From: Pseudarthrobacter sp. C4D7
GTDB taxonomy: Bacteria > Actinomycetota > Actinomycetes > Actinomycetales > Micrococcaceae
Direction: 5' to 3'
Length of the DNA stretch: 38,028 nt
Assembly: GCF_013359725.1 (NCBI RefSeq)
Contig: NZ_JABFMW010000036.1
Span: 1 to 38,028 of the forward strand
Shown: positions 1 through 7,474 of the stretch, one piece after another
Layout: the number at the start of each line of letters is the position of its first letter
Numbering within the stretch: the first letter of the stretch is position 1
Made by a program: the position numbers and the translations under genes
Notes under the pieces: model-generated
Told to the model about the DNA's origin: nothing
The model's database searches: none
Seen by the model: only the letters and a program-made list of their open reading frames with translations

Positions 1-98
1 AACTCCTCCTCGCCGCGGCAGCCTAACCGTTGCAACGACCACTTGACTTTCCAGGGGCCAAAACGACAATTGCGCAGCAATCGATGGGTGGGGGACGC

Positions 99-1394
99 TC
101 AGGCGGCAGCGCGGCGGCGGCGCTGCTGGAGGACCAACCCCACGAGGCAGAGCGCCACCCCGGCGGCGCCAACGGAAACGAAGCCGCCGGAGGGGCCCAT
201 GACGTCGATGAAGACGCCGGCCAGCGGCGAACCGAGCGCAACGCCGGCGGTGAGCGCCGAGCCGTACCAGCCCATGGCTTCCCCCCGCCGCTCCTCCGGC
301 ACCAGGTCCGCCACCTTCTCGGAGGCCGCCGAAAGCACCGGGGCGCAGAGCAGGCCGGGAAGCACGGAGATAAAGGCCAGCGTCCAGGTGTCATGCGCCA
401 GGGCCATCGGCAGGGTGAACGCGGCCATCCCGAGCAGCAGGATGACCGGTGGAACGGGCCGGTGCATGGCCCCGTAGATCAGGCCGCCCACCACCGACGC
501 GGCGCACCAGAAGACGAACACAATGCCGATTTCGCTCTGGTGTCCGCCAATTTCGAGCGCGGCCACAATGCCGACGTCGGTACCGCTGAGGACCATGCCC
601 GCACCCGCGGCAACGGCGAAGAGTGCCGCGACCGTGGCGGTGAACCAGGCGAAGCCGCCGGCCAGCCTTCCCCGGAGGCCCTGTGCCGCGCTGGTGGCCG
701 CGCCTGCCGGCGCCAGTTCCGCGGCCGCTTCCTGGACATGCGCCGGAGCGGTGGATACCACCGCGGCCTCGGCTGCGTGCTGCTCATCTTCCGCGCATTC
801 GACTGTCAGGCCCTCGCTGCGGGTGGGCGGGTTGAACCACATGAGGAACAGCCCGGCGAGGGACGTTGCCACGCCCACCACCGTCAGTCCTGCCGTGGTG
901 TGCCCGCTGGTGGCGACGACGGCGCCGGCGGCCGGGCCGATCATGAACACAAATTCCGTGGTGATGGCGTCCAGGGCGAAGGCCGTCCGCCTTTGGTCGC
1001 CTTCGGCCAACACGCCCAGGGACTGTCGGACCACGCTGAAAATGGGCAGGGTGAGGAGCCCACCGACGAACACCAGCGGCAGGAGCCACTGGTACGGCAC
1101 GTGCGGCACGATGGACCAGATCACCGTCTCTGAGATGACCGAAGGGATCAGCGCGGTCCGCAGGCCGACGGTGTCCACGCGCCGTCCCCGCCATGGTGCG
1201 CCGAGGGCGATCCCGATGGTCATGACGGCCGCTGCGGCGCCCGCTGCAGCGTAGCCCTGGCCAAGGGTGAGGACGATGTGCAGGGTCAGCAGGACGCCCG
1301 CGGCTGAGTGCGGGATGCGGGCCACGATGCCCACCAGCAGCAGCCTCCGGATCGGCCGGACGGCAAGCAACTCCCGGTAGAGAGCGAAATTCAC
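99..1394 (-). CDS. MFS transporter
   Basis: A 431-residue, strongly hydrophobic protein with the pattern of a major facilitator superfamily transporter of about 12 membrane segments. A short basic segment near residue 70 (APWRGRRVDTVGLR) matches the usual cytoplasmic loop between TM2 and TM3. The start is a GTG at 1394 with AAGGA eight bases upstream. It is the last gene of the run hisC to sseB, 58 bp after the SseB-like gene, so it is probably co-transcribed with it. The substrate cannot be inferred; a drug or metabolite exporter is possible. The 98 bases to the left window edge hold no gene I can support. Confidence 0.85.
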   Translation of the reverse strand: MNFALYRELLAVRPIRRLLLVGIVARIPHSAAGVLLTLHIVLTLGQGYAAAGAAAAVMTIGIALGAPWRGRRVDTVGLRTALIPSVISETVIWSIVPHVPYQWLLPLVFVGGLLTLPIFSVVRQSLGVLAEGDQRRTAFALDAITTEFVFMIGPAAGAVVATSGHTTAGLTVVGVATSLAGLFLMWFNPPTRSEGLTVECAEDEQHAAEAAVVSTAPAHVQEAAAELAPAGAATSAAQGLRGRLAGGFAWFTATVAALFAVAAGAGMVLSGTDVGIVAALEIGGHQSEIGIVFVFWCAASVVGGLIYGAMHRPVPPVILLLGMAAFTLPMALAHDTWTLAFISVLPGLLCAPVLSAASEKVADLVPEERRGEAMGWYGSALTAGVALGSPLAGVFIDVMGPSGGFVSVGAAGVALCLVGLVLQQRRRRAAA

Positions 1395-1452
1395 GAAAGC
1401 GGTCCTTCAGGATGCGCCGCAGCCCAGCAGGGATCACCCATCCGGCTGGCGG

Positions 1453-2337
1453 CTAGTCGGGAGCGCGCCTCAGTTTGATTTCCAGGGAATCGACGCGCTC
1501 CCCAAACAATACATTCCGGGACCACTCCCCCTGCAGGCCGGCTACCAGTTCCTGGACACCGGCTGCATCCAGGCCGTCCTCGAGGTACAGCACCACTTGC
1601 AGTTCCGGCCCGGTACCGCCCCCGGGGACCACGGACCCGTCTGCCGCCCTGGTTGCCACTCCCCTGCCGGGCAGCAGCTCAACGCCGCGGACGGCGGCGA
1701 AGCCGGTGGCGGCGTCCCCCATCTGGGCTGCCAGCTCCGGGTCGCTGTAGGAGGGGGTCCAGCCGTGCTGCTTGGCAAGGGCCCAGACGCCGGGCCTGCG
1801 CACCACGAAGGTCACGTCGGCACCGGGATCCAGGACCAGGAGTTCGGCCCCTTCAGCGACGGCCGAGAGGGCCGCCCGGGCGGCATAGACCGCCACCGGC
1901 CGGGCCTCCGGATGCCACGCGGCCAGTGCGGCCGCAGACGTGAACGCCGGCAGCGCGGTCCTGCCATCGGCGGCCTTCAGGGTCACCAGCGCCATGTCCG
2001 CCTGCTTGTCCGCGTGCAGGCCATGGTCAGTTTCGGCTTCTTCGGCGAGTTGGGCCACGATGGGGATGAAGACGCGGGCGGTGGCGAGTGCGGCAACCAC
2101 GTCCGCCTCCTCGCCCGTCCCCTGCCGGAGCGCGGCAACGGCGGCGACGTACCCGGCGTCGGCCGTTCCGTCGTCGTCCTCGAAGTTATGGATCTTGGCG
2201 TCATCTCCAGCGAGGCTGCGGCCGGCCCAGGGCTGGCCCGCGGAATCCGTGGCACCACCGGCGCCGGCCAGCGCCGCCGCTATGTGGCCGGGCAGGTGGC
2301 GGGCCGGAGGGCTTGCCGGTTCTTCGGAGCTGGGCAT
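1453..2337 (-). CDS. SseB family protein
   Basis: A 294-residue soluble protein. The N-terminal 45 residues are low-complexity. The middle (about 90-200) has the SseB N-terminal-domain pattern, with the phrases VFIPIVAQ, DMALVTLKAADGRTALPAFTS and LVLDPGA. The C-terminal part (about 200-290) resembles the second SseB-like domain. The biochemical role of SseB-domain proteins in actinobacteria is not established. It starts 21 bp downstream of the priA stop codon and so is very likely part of the histidine operon. The start ATG at 2337 has only a weak GGGGAAG-like ribosome binding site. Confidence 0.8.
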   Translation of the reverse strand: MPSSEEPASPPARHLPGHIAAALAGAGGATDSAGQPWAGRSLAGDDAKIHNFEDDDGTADAGYVAAVAALRQGTGEEADVVAALATARVFIPIVAQLAEEAETDHGLHADKQADMALVTLKAADGRTALPAFTSAAALAAWHPEARPVAVYAARAALSAVAEGAELLVLDPGADVTFVVRRPGVWALAKQHGWTPSYSDPELAAQMGDAATGFAAVRGVELLPGRGVATRAADGSVVPGGGTGPELQVVLYLEDGLDAAGVQELVAGLQGEWSRNVLFGERVDSLEIKLRRAPD

Positions 2338-2358
2338 GGCGGGGCTGCTTCCCCGCGC

Positions 2359-3105
2359 CTAGCGGCGGCCGGCGACGTCGAGGGCTTCGGGCAGCGTGAA
2401 GGCGCCGGCGTAGAGGGCCTTGCCCACAATGGCGCCCTCGACGCCCAGGGGGACCAGCGAGCGGAGGACTTTGAGGTCGTCCAGGCTGGAGATGCCGCCG
2501 GAGGCCACCACGGGCTTGCCCGTCTTCTCCACCATCTGGCGCAGGAGTTCAACGTTCGGTCCCTGCAGGGTGCCATCCTTGGTCACGTCGGTCACCACGT
2601 AGCGGGCGCAGCCGGCCTCCTCCAGGCGGCCCAGGACATCCCACAGGTCCCCGCCTTCCTTCGTCCAGCCACGGCCGGCGAGGGTGGTGCCCCGGACGTC
2701 CAGGCCGACGGCGATCTTGTCGCCGAAGCGCTCGATGGCCCGGGCGGTCCAGTCGGGGTTTTCCAGTGCCGCGGTCCCCAGGTTGACGCGTGCAACGCCC
2801 AGGTCCAGTGCGGCCTCGAGGGTCTCGTCATCGCGGAGGCCGCCTGAGAGTTCCACCTTGATGTCCAGCCGGCCCACCACTTCGCGGAGCAGGTCTGCGT
2901 TGGAGCCGCGGCCGAACGCCGCGTCCAGGTCCACCAGGTGCACCCATTCGGCACCCTGCTGCTGCCAGTTCAGCGCCGCTTCGAGAGGGGTTCCGTAGCT
3001 GGTTTCACTGCCTGCCTCACCCTGGACCAGCCGGACGGCCTGGCCGTTGACGACGTCCACGGCAGGCAGCAGTTCAAGTACCGGCAGGTCATGTGCGGTG
3101 GTCAT
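2359..3105 (-). CDS. priA: Bifunctional HisA/TrpF isomerase PriA
   Basis: A 248-residue (beta/alpha)8 isomerase. It converts ProFAR to PRFAR in histidine synthesis; actinobacterial members also do the TrpF step of tryptophan synthesis. The catalytic aspartates are D17 (PAVDVVNGQAVR) and D173 (VVTDVTKDGT). The loop RGWTKEGGDLWDVL (R145, W147) is the PriA-type signature that separates it from monofunctional HisA. The ATG at 3105 is chosen because GAGG lies six bases upstream; a second in-frame ATG at 3111 sits too close to that site. It follows the 52-residue membrane protein gene and precedes the SseB-like gene. Whether a separate trpF exists elsewhere cannot be seen here. Confidence 0.93.
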   Translation of the reverse strand: MTTAHDLPVLELLPAVDVVNGQAVRLVQGEAGSETSYGTPLEAALNWQQQGAEWVHLVDLDAAFGRGSNADLLREVVGRLDIKVELSGGLRDDETLEAALDLGVARVNLGTAALENPDWTARAIERFGDKIAVGLDVRGTTLAGRGWTKEGGDLWDVLGRLEEAGCARYVVTDVTKDGTLQGPNVELLRQMVEKTGKPVVASGGISSLDDLKVLRSLVPLGVEGAIVGKALYAGAFTLPEALDVAGRR

Positions 3106-3184
3106 ACTCATCCTCGATGTTGGTTCTTCGGTTGGGACAAAAGCGGGGCCGGCGGCGTTTATGCCTCGTGGCGCCCCTGGACGG

Positions 3185-3343
3185 TCAGTTTCCCGGCAAC
3201 GTGAGCAGGTAGGCCGCAATCAGTGACATGGCAGCCAGGGCATAGAAGGACACCTGGAGCCACAGGGGCCGCCCCTGCTGCCGGAACGAAATGCCGCCGC
3301 CGATCAGCAGGCCGGCGAGGCCCATCAGGAGTACGGCCCACAT
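3185..3343 (-). CDS. Small two-helix membrane protein in the his operon
   Basis: A 52-residue ORF beginning MWAVLLMGLAGLLIGGG and ending AAYLLTLPGN. It has two hydrophobic segments (about 2-18 and 31-49) joined by a basic loop, SFRQQGRP, which suggests a hairpin membrane protein. Its ATG (3343-3341) directly abuts the hisH stop codon (3346-3344), which implies translational coupling. It sits between hisH and priA with 79 bp before priA. I do not recognise a named family. The tight packing and clean hydrophobic pattern support it as a real gene; its function is unknown. Confidence 0.75.
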   Translation of the reverse strand: MWAVLLMGLAGLLIGGGISFRQQGRPLWLQVSFYALAAMSLIAAYLLTLPGN

Positions 3344-4102
3344 CTAGGCGTCACTGCCGGCGTTGGCCGGCGCGCCGGAGCCGGCGGCGTCCGGACGGCG
3401 CAGGCCTTCCACCCAGTTGCGCAGGAGCCGCGCGCCGGCATCGCCGGATTTCTCGGGGTGGAACTGGGTTGCGCAGAGCGGTCCGTTTTCGACCGCGGCG
3501 ATGAACGGTCCGCCGTGCTCGGACCAGGTGACCAGTGGCGGCGCCATCCGGGGCTGGATGACGTCGAAGTTCCACTCCTGCACGCCGTAGGAGTGGACGA
3601 AGTAGAACCGTTCGTTTTCGACGCCGGCAAAGAGCTTTGAGCCTTCGGGGACCTTGACCGTGTTCCAGCCCATGTGCGGGACCACGTCAGCGGGGAGGGC
3701 TTCCACCTTTCCGGGCCATTCGCCGATGCCCCCGGCTTCGGTGCCGTGTTCGACGCCGGCTTCGAACAGGACCTGCAGGCCCACGCAGATGCCCAGTACA
3801 GGGCGTCCGCCTGCCACGCGCCGGCCGATGAGCCGGATTCCGTCCACAGCCTTGAGCTCGCGCATCACGGTTTCGAACGCGCCAACGCCGGGAACCACAA
3901 GGCCGTCCGCGTTCAGGACATCCTCCGGTTTGGCGCTCAGGATCACTTCCGCGCCGGCACGTTCCAGGGCGCGCACCGCGGACCTGACGTTCCCGGAGCC
4001 GTAGTCCAGGACCGTGACGGTGGGTTTGCCTTCCGGCGAGGGAAGCCGGCGCGACGCCGAGGGGTCGAGGATTGCCCCGTCCTTAAGTACCTGCCCGCTC
4101 AC
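3344..4102 (-). CDS. hisH: Imidazole glycerol phosphate synthase glutaminase subunit HisH
   Basis: The glutamine amidotransferase half of IGP synthase; it supplies ammonia to HisF, which is not in this window. The class-I amidotransferase signatures are visible: VLDYGSGNVRS near residue 31, the nucleophile C106 in LGICVGLQ, and the QFHPEKSG histidine/glutamate pair near the C-terminus. The start is taken as GTG at 4102, giving 252 residues, because it overlaps the hisB stop codon as GTGA and has AAGGG four bases upstream. The first 27 residues are an extension before the conserved core. It is coupled to hisB upstream and to the small membrane protein downstream. Confidence 0.93.
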   Translation of the reverse strand: MSGQVLKDGAILDPSASRRLPSPEGKPTVTVLDYGSGNVRSAVRALERAGAEVILSAKPEDVLNADGLVVPGVGAFETVMRELKAVDGIRLIGRRVAGGRPVLGICVGLQVLFEAGVEHGTEAGGIGEWPGKVEALPADVVPHMGWNTVKVPEGSKLFAGVENERFYFVHSYGVQEWNFDVIQPRMAPPLVTWSEHGGPFIAAVENGPLCATQFHPEKSGDAGARLLRNWVEGLRRPDAAGSGAPANAGSDA

Positions 4103-4722
4103 AGCGCGCCCTTCGTGGAGGGAATGCCCTCGACGCGGGGATCCGGTTCCACAGCTGCGCGGAGCGCCCGGGCAAAGGCTTTGAACTGTGCCTCGACGAT
4201 GTGGTGCGGGTCCCGGCCGGCCAGCACGTTCATGTGCAGGCAGATGCCGGCGTGCAGCGTAATGGCTTCGAAGACGTGCCGGGTGAGGGACCCCGTGAAG
4301 TGGCCGCCGATCAGGTGGTACTCCTGGCCGGCAGGCTCTCCCCCGTGGACCAGGTAGGGGCGGCCGGATACGTCCACCACGGCGTTGGCCAGGGCCTCGT
4401 CGAGCGGCACGGTGGCTTCGCCGAACCGGCGGATCCCGGCCTTGTTGCCCAGAGCCGTCCGCAGGACCTCCCCGAACGTGATGGCAACGTCCTCCACGGT
4501 GTGGTGGACGTCGATGTGGGTGTCGCCGGTGGCCTTGACCGTCATGTCGATCAGCGAGTGCTTGCACAGGGCAGTCAGCATGTGGTCGTAGAACGGCACC
4601 GAAGTATCGATATCCGAGACGCCGGTTCCGTCGAGGTTGATCTCCACGAGGACGGAAGACTCGCTGGTGGCACGCTCCATGCGGGCGGTCCGGGAAGCCG
4701 TATTCGATCCGGTTGAACTCAT
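4099..4722 (-). CDS. hisB: Imidazoleglycerol-phosphate dehydratase HisB
   Basis: A 207-residue enzyme that dehydrates imidazole glycerol phosphate to imidazole acetol phosphate. It has the two metal-binding repeats typical of the family, HHTVEDVAI and HHIVEAQFKAF, plus the FYDHML motif. It lacks the fused phosphatase domain found in the enterobacterial enzyme, as expected for actinobacteria. The ATG at 4722 is chosen because conservation begins just after it and AAAGGA lies upstream; the longer open frame to 4812 overlaps hisC and looks spurious. It overlaps hisH by 4 bp and follows hisC after 61 bp. Confidence 0.95.
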   Translation of the reverse strand: MSSTGSNTASRTARMERATSESSVLVEINLDGTGVSDIDTSVPFYDHMLTALCKHSLIDMTVKATGDTHIDVHHTVEDVAITFGEVLRTALGNKAGIRRFGEATVPLDEALANAVVDVSGRPYLVHGGEPAGQEYHLIGGHFTGSLTRHVFEAITLHAGICLHMNVLAGRDPHHIVEAQFKAFARALRAAVEPDPRVEGIPSTKGAL

Positions 4723-4783
4723 GGTGAAGGATCCTTTGTGGGAGAGGAAGTGGTTCAAGGCGTCCAGCGCCGCAATATCAAGT

Positions 4784-5902
4784 CTAGGCGCGAAGCGCGG
4801 CGTGACCCGCAAGGATGCGTTCCAGGGACGTCAGGAACGCTGTGGTTTCCGCCTCAGTGCCTGCCGTCACCCGGAGGTGGCCGGGGATGCCGACGTCGCG
4901 GATGAGCACGCCTGCGTCCAACAGTTCCTGCCAGACCTGGTGGGGGTCCTCCAGGCCGCCAAAGAACACGTAGTTGGAGTCCGACGCAGCAGGCTTGAGG
5001 CCCATCCTGGTCAGTTCAGCCACGATGCGGTCCCGCTGCTTCTTGATGTCCTGGACGTCGGCCATGAGCGCTTCGCGGTGTTCCAGTGCGGCCAGGGCGG
5101 TGGCCTGGGTAATGGCGGACAGGTGGTACGGCAGGCGCACCAGCCGCAGGGCGTCGGTAACCTCGGGGGCTGCGGCCATGTAGCCGAGGCGGGCCCCGGC
5201 GAGGGCGAACGCTTTGCTCATGGTGCGGGAGACGATCAGCCGCTCCCGGCCGGGCAGCAGCGTCAGCGCGCTGGGCGTTCCGTCGTGCGCAAACTCGTGG
5301 TAAGCCTCATCGACGATCACGATGGTCTGGCTGTCGGCGCCGGCATCGTAGACGGCTTCCACGACGTCCAGTCCGAGCCCGGTCCCGGTGGGGTTGTTGG
5401 GCGAGCAGAGGAACACGATGTTCGGCTGGAGTTCCTTGACCTGCTGGGCGGCCGATTCCGCACTGAGGTCGTAGCCTTCCGCGCGTTCCCCGGTGATGTA
5501 CCGGGTATCCGTTCCGCTGGCCAGCAGCGGGTACATGGAGTACGTGGGCGGGAAGCCCAAAGCGGTGCGGCCTGGCCCGCCAAAGGCCTGGAGGATCTGC
5601 TGCAGCACTTCGTTGGAGCCGTTGGCCGCCCACAGGTTGGTTTCGTCGAGGCCGTGGCCCAGGTATTCCGCCAGCGCCTTCCGGAGGGCCGTGAACTCGC
5701 GGTCCGGGTAACGGTTAAGGCCCGCAGCGGCCTCGGTAACGGCGGCACTGATGGCGGCGCGGACGTCAGCGGGCACACCGTGGGTGTTTTCATTGACGTT
5801 CAGCAGGATGGGGACGTCCAGTTGGGGCGCCCCGTACGGGGTGAGGCCGCGGAGGTTGCTCCGAAGGGGAAGCCGGTTCAGACGTTCTAGCTGGTCGTTC
5901 AC
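4784..5902 (-). CDS. hisC: Histidinol-phosphate aminotransferase HisC
   Basis: A 372-residue class-I/II PLP aminotransferase, which transaminates imidazole acetol phosphate to histidinol phosphate. Seen are LNVNENTHGVP near the N-terminus, SPNNPTGTG (168-176), IVDEAYHEF (197-204) and the PLP lysine K230 in SRTMSKAFALAGARLGY. It is the first gene of the his operon here. The GTG start at 5902 has no convincing ribosome binding site. A TAAACT box ends six bases before the GTG, which suggests a leaderless transcript. hisD is not adjacent within the window. Confidence 0.94.
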   Translation of the reverse strand: MNDQLERLNRLPLRSNLRGLTPYGAPQLDVPILLNVNENTHGVPADVRAAISAAVTEAAAGLNRYPDREFTALRKALAEYLGHGLDETNLWAANGSNEVLQQILQAFGGPGRTALGFPPTYSMYPLLASGTDTRYITGERAEGYDLSAESAAQQVKELQPNIVFLCSPNNPTGTGLGLDVVEAVYDAGADSQTIVIVDEAYHEFAHDGTPSALTLLPGRERLIVSRTMSKAFALAGARLGYMAAAPEVTDALRLVRLPYHLSAITQATALAALEHREALMADVQDIKKQRDRIVAELTRMGLKPAASDSNYVFFGGLEDPHQVWQELLDAGVLIRDVGIPGHLRVTAGTEAETTAFLTSLERILAGHAALRA

Positions 5903-5908
5903 CTGAAC

Positions 5909-5937
5909 AGTTTAGTTGCCGCGGCAACGACCGGAAA
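5909..5937 (-). promoter_or_regulatory. hisC promoter with palindromic candidate operator
   Basis: Reading on the minus strand, TAAACT (5914-5909) fits a -10 box placed six bases before the GTG of hisC, which would give a leaderless mRNA. A weak -35 candidate, TTTCCG (5937-5932), is 17 bases upstream. The perfect 14-bp palindrome GTTGCCGCGGCAAC (5915-5928) fills most of the spacer, a position typical of a repressor operator. The regulator is unknown. Confidence 0.5.
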
Positions 5938-5992
5938 ATATGACGGTTCCGGCCCGACCTTTTAGGAGTGTCTTGCCGGCGATGGGGGGCTG

Positions 5993-6343
5993 TCAGTTGG
6001 TGGGAACGAAGAGCTGCTGTCCGGGAAGGACGGTGCCGACGGCAAGGTTGTTGAGCTGGACGATATCCGCAACGACATCGCGGGCATCGCGGCCCGGGGC
6101 AACGGCGCCGGCAATGGCCCACAGCGACTGGCCCGGCTGCACCGTCACGGAGACGGTGGGCGTCACCGACAGGTCCGCCACCGAATCCGAGGCCTTGGCC
6201 GGCGAGTTGAATAGGCCGGACAAGGACAGCAAAAGCACGGCCAGGAGTACGAGCGGAACTCCGATCAGGACAATCCTGCCGCGGCGGGTCAACCGCAGGG
6301 GCGCGGATGAAGGTGAAACCTGGTGACGAGATGAAGCTGACAT
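5993..6343 (-). CDS. LysM membrane protein, SOS-linked
   Basis: A 116-residue protein with a basic N-terminus, one membrane segment (about 25-46, IVLIGVPLVLLAVLLLSLSG), and an extracytoplasmic LysM domain (about 66-114: VTVQPGQSLWAIAG to LPGQQLFVP) expected to bind peptidoglycan. The start ATG at 6343 has AGGAGG about nine bases upstream. It is divergent from lexA and the shared region holds two SOS boxes, so induction by DNA damage is likely. Its position and architecture match the lexA-adjacent LysM genes of actinobacteria (Rv2719c) and Bacillus yneA, which restrain division during DNA damage. That role is inferred from context, not shown here. Confidence 0.82.
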   Translation of the reverse strand: MSASSRHQVSPSSAPLRLTRRGRIVLIGVPLVLLAVLLLSLSGLFNSPAKASDSVADLSVTPTVSVTVQPGQSLWAIAGAVAPGRDARDVVADIVQLNNLAVGTVLPGQQLFVPTN

Positions 6344-6458
6344 GAACTAAGCCCTCCTGGACTGCCGTGCTGCCCGGGTGTCCGCCCGCCACTGCCTGGC
6401 CGTCATACCGCCTGCGGGAACACTCCCGGCCGGATATTCGAATGGAGCAGCTACTGGT

Positions 6459-6474
6459 TAGAACACATGTTCGA
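6459..6474. promoter_or_regulatory. SOS box 1 (LexA operator, LysM side)
   Basis: TAGAACACATGTTCGA differs at one base from the actinobacterial SOS consensus TCGAAC-N4-GTTCGA. It lies 116 bp upstream of the LysM start codon. Confidence 0.8.
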
Positions 6475-6525
6475 ACTTTGCTTGTTAAGTTTTAGCACCT
6501 ATCGACGAACAATGTCGAGACTCGC

Positions 6526-6541
6526 TAGAACAAATGTTTGA
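6526..6541. promoter_or_regulatory. SOS box 2 (LexA operator, lexA side)
   Basis: TAGAACAAATGTTTGA has two mismatches to TCGAAC-N4-GTTCGA. It overlaps the predicted lexA -35 element TTGAAA, which fits autorepression of lexA. Confidence 0.75.
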
Positions 6542-6696
6542 AAATGCAATGTGGCTGGCCTAGCTTTGAAACCACAGAACAACCACGACTGAAGTTGATC
6601 AGCAGGGTCTGACAATGACAGTGGGAGTCCTTCCGGCGGCACCATGGAACAGGGTCCGGCGGAGGATCCGGCGGCAAGCGAAAGGCATTGGCGAAT

Positions 6697-7428
6697 ATGG
6701 CAGCAGCAGCCGCCGGGGGCAGGACCGCCCCGCAATCCAAGAAGACCGCCAAGGGCCTGACCCCACGGCAGAAGAAAATCCTCGAAACCATCCAGCGCTC
6801 CGTCAACGAGAACGGTTACCCGCCGTCCATGCGCGAGATCGGCGACACGGTGGGCCTTGCAAGCCTGTCCAGCGTCACCCACCAGCTCTCGCAGCTGGAG
6901 AAGCTTGGTTATCTGCGGCGTGACCCCAAACGGCCGCGCGCGATGGAAGTGCTGATGCCCCTCACTTTGGACGGCGGCGGCAAAGGTGCCGGCTCGTCTC
7001 CCGCTCCCCAGGCTGCGGGCGGCGCCACGGTGACCGGGCTTCCCACCGCGCTGGATACGGCCATGGTTCCGCTGGTGGGCCGCATTGCCGCCGGCGGACC
7101 CATCCTTGCCGAGCAGATCGTCGAAGATGTCATGCCGCTGCCCCGCCAGCTGGTGGGCCAGGGCGAGCTGTTCATGCTCAAGGTGGCCGGTGACTCCATG
7201 GTGGATGCCGCCATCTGCGACGGCGACTGGGTGGTGGTGCGGCGGCAGGCTGACGCTGCCAATGGGGACATTGTTGCTGCCCTGCTGGATGACGAGGCAA
7301 CCGTCAAGACGTTCCGCCAGCGCGATGGCCACACCTGGCTGCTCCCCCAGAACACGCAGTACGAACCCATCCTGGGTGACCACGCCACCATCATGGGCAA
7401 GGTTGTCTCAGTCCTGCGTTCGCTTTAG
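6697..7428 (+). CDS. lexA: SOS repressor LexA
   Basis: A 243-residue repressor and self-cleaving protease. The N-terminal winged helix is at about 20-85 (LTPRQKKILETI, YPPSMREIG). The cleavage site is A132-G133 in GRIAAGGPI. The S24-type catalytic pair is S167 (AGDSMVDAA) and K204 (EATVKTF). An alanine-rich extension precedes the DNA-binding domain. ATG at 6697 is preferred over the in-frame TTG at 6688 because AAAGG (6681-6685) is 11 bases from the ATG but only 2 from the TTG. SOS boxes upstream indicate autoregulation. It converges on the dinG-like helicase 46 bp downstream. Confidence 0.96.
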   Translation: MAAAAAGGRTAPQSKKTAKGLTPRQKKILETIQRSVNENGYPPSMREIGDTVGLASLSSVTHQLSQLEKLGYLRRDPKRPRAMEVLMPLTLDGGGKGAGSSPAPQAAGGATVTGLPTALDTAMVPLVGRIAAGGPILAEQIVEDVMPLPRQLVGQGELFMLKVAGDSMVDAAICDGDWVVVRRQADAANGDIVAALLDDEATVKTFRQRDGHTWLLPQNTQYEPILGDHATIMGKVVSVLRSL

Positions 7429-7474
7429 CCGCGTCCGTCTCAAGGGGGTTCGCGCCTCACGTGCCCGGCCGCTC

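Larger units (their letters stand above)
6344..6696. promoter_or_regulatory. Divergent SOS control region between the LysM gene and lexA
   Basis: A 353-bp intergenic region with lower GC than its flanks. It contains two LexA-type boxes (6459-6474 and 6526-6541) and a lexA promoter: TTGAAA at 6538-6543, a 17-bp spacer, and TAGCTT at 6561-6566. The -35 overlaps the second SOS box. This predicts an approximately 124-nt lexA leader. I see no further gene in it. Confidence 0.75.

Noticed and set aside
28..37. Palindrome CGTTGCAACG near the left edge
   Set aside because: Only 10 bp, with no downstream gene visible; too short to call an operator.
30..1133. A 367-codon plus-strand open frame opposite the MFS gene, and similar long frames opposite hisA, hisH, hisC, miaB, recA, ftsK and rnj
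   Set aside because: Low-complexity, Gly/Arg/His-rich translations lacking family motifs; they mirror the GC-biased codons of the real genes on the other strand.
3344..4567. hisH extended upstream to 4567
   Set aside because: The extra 155 residues overlap hisB almost fully and are Arg/Pro/His-rich shadow sequence; GTG at 4102 fits the hisB stop codon and ribosome binding site.
7429..7474. A terminator between convergent lexA and the dinG-like gene
   Set aside because: No stem longer than a few base pairs could be found in the 46-bp gap.
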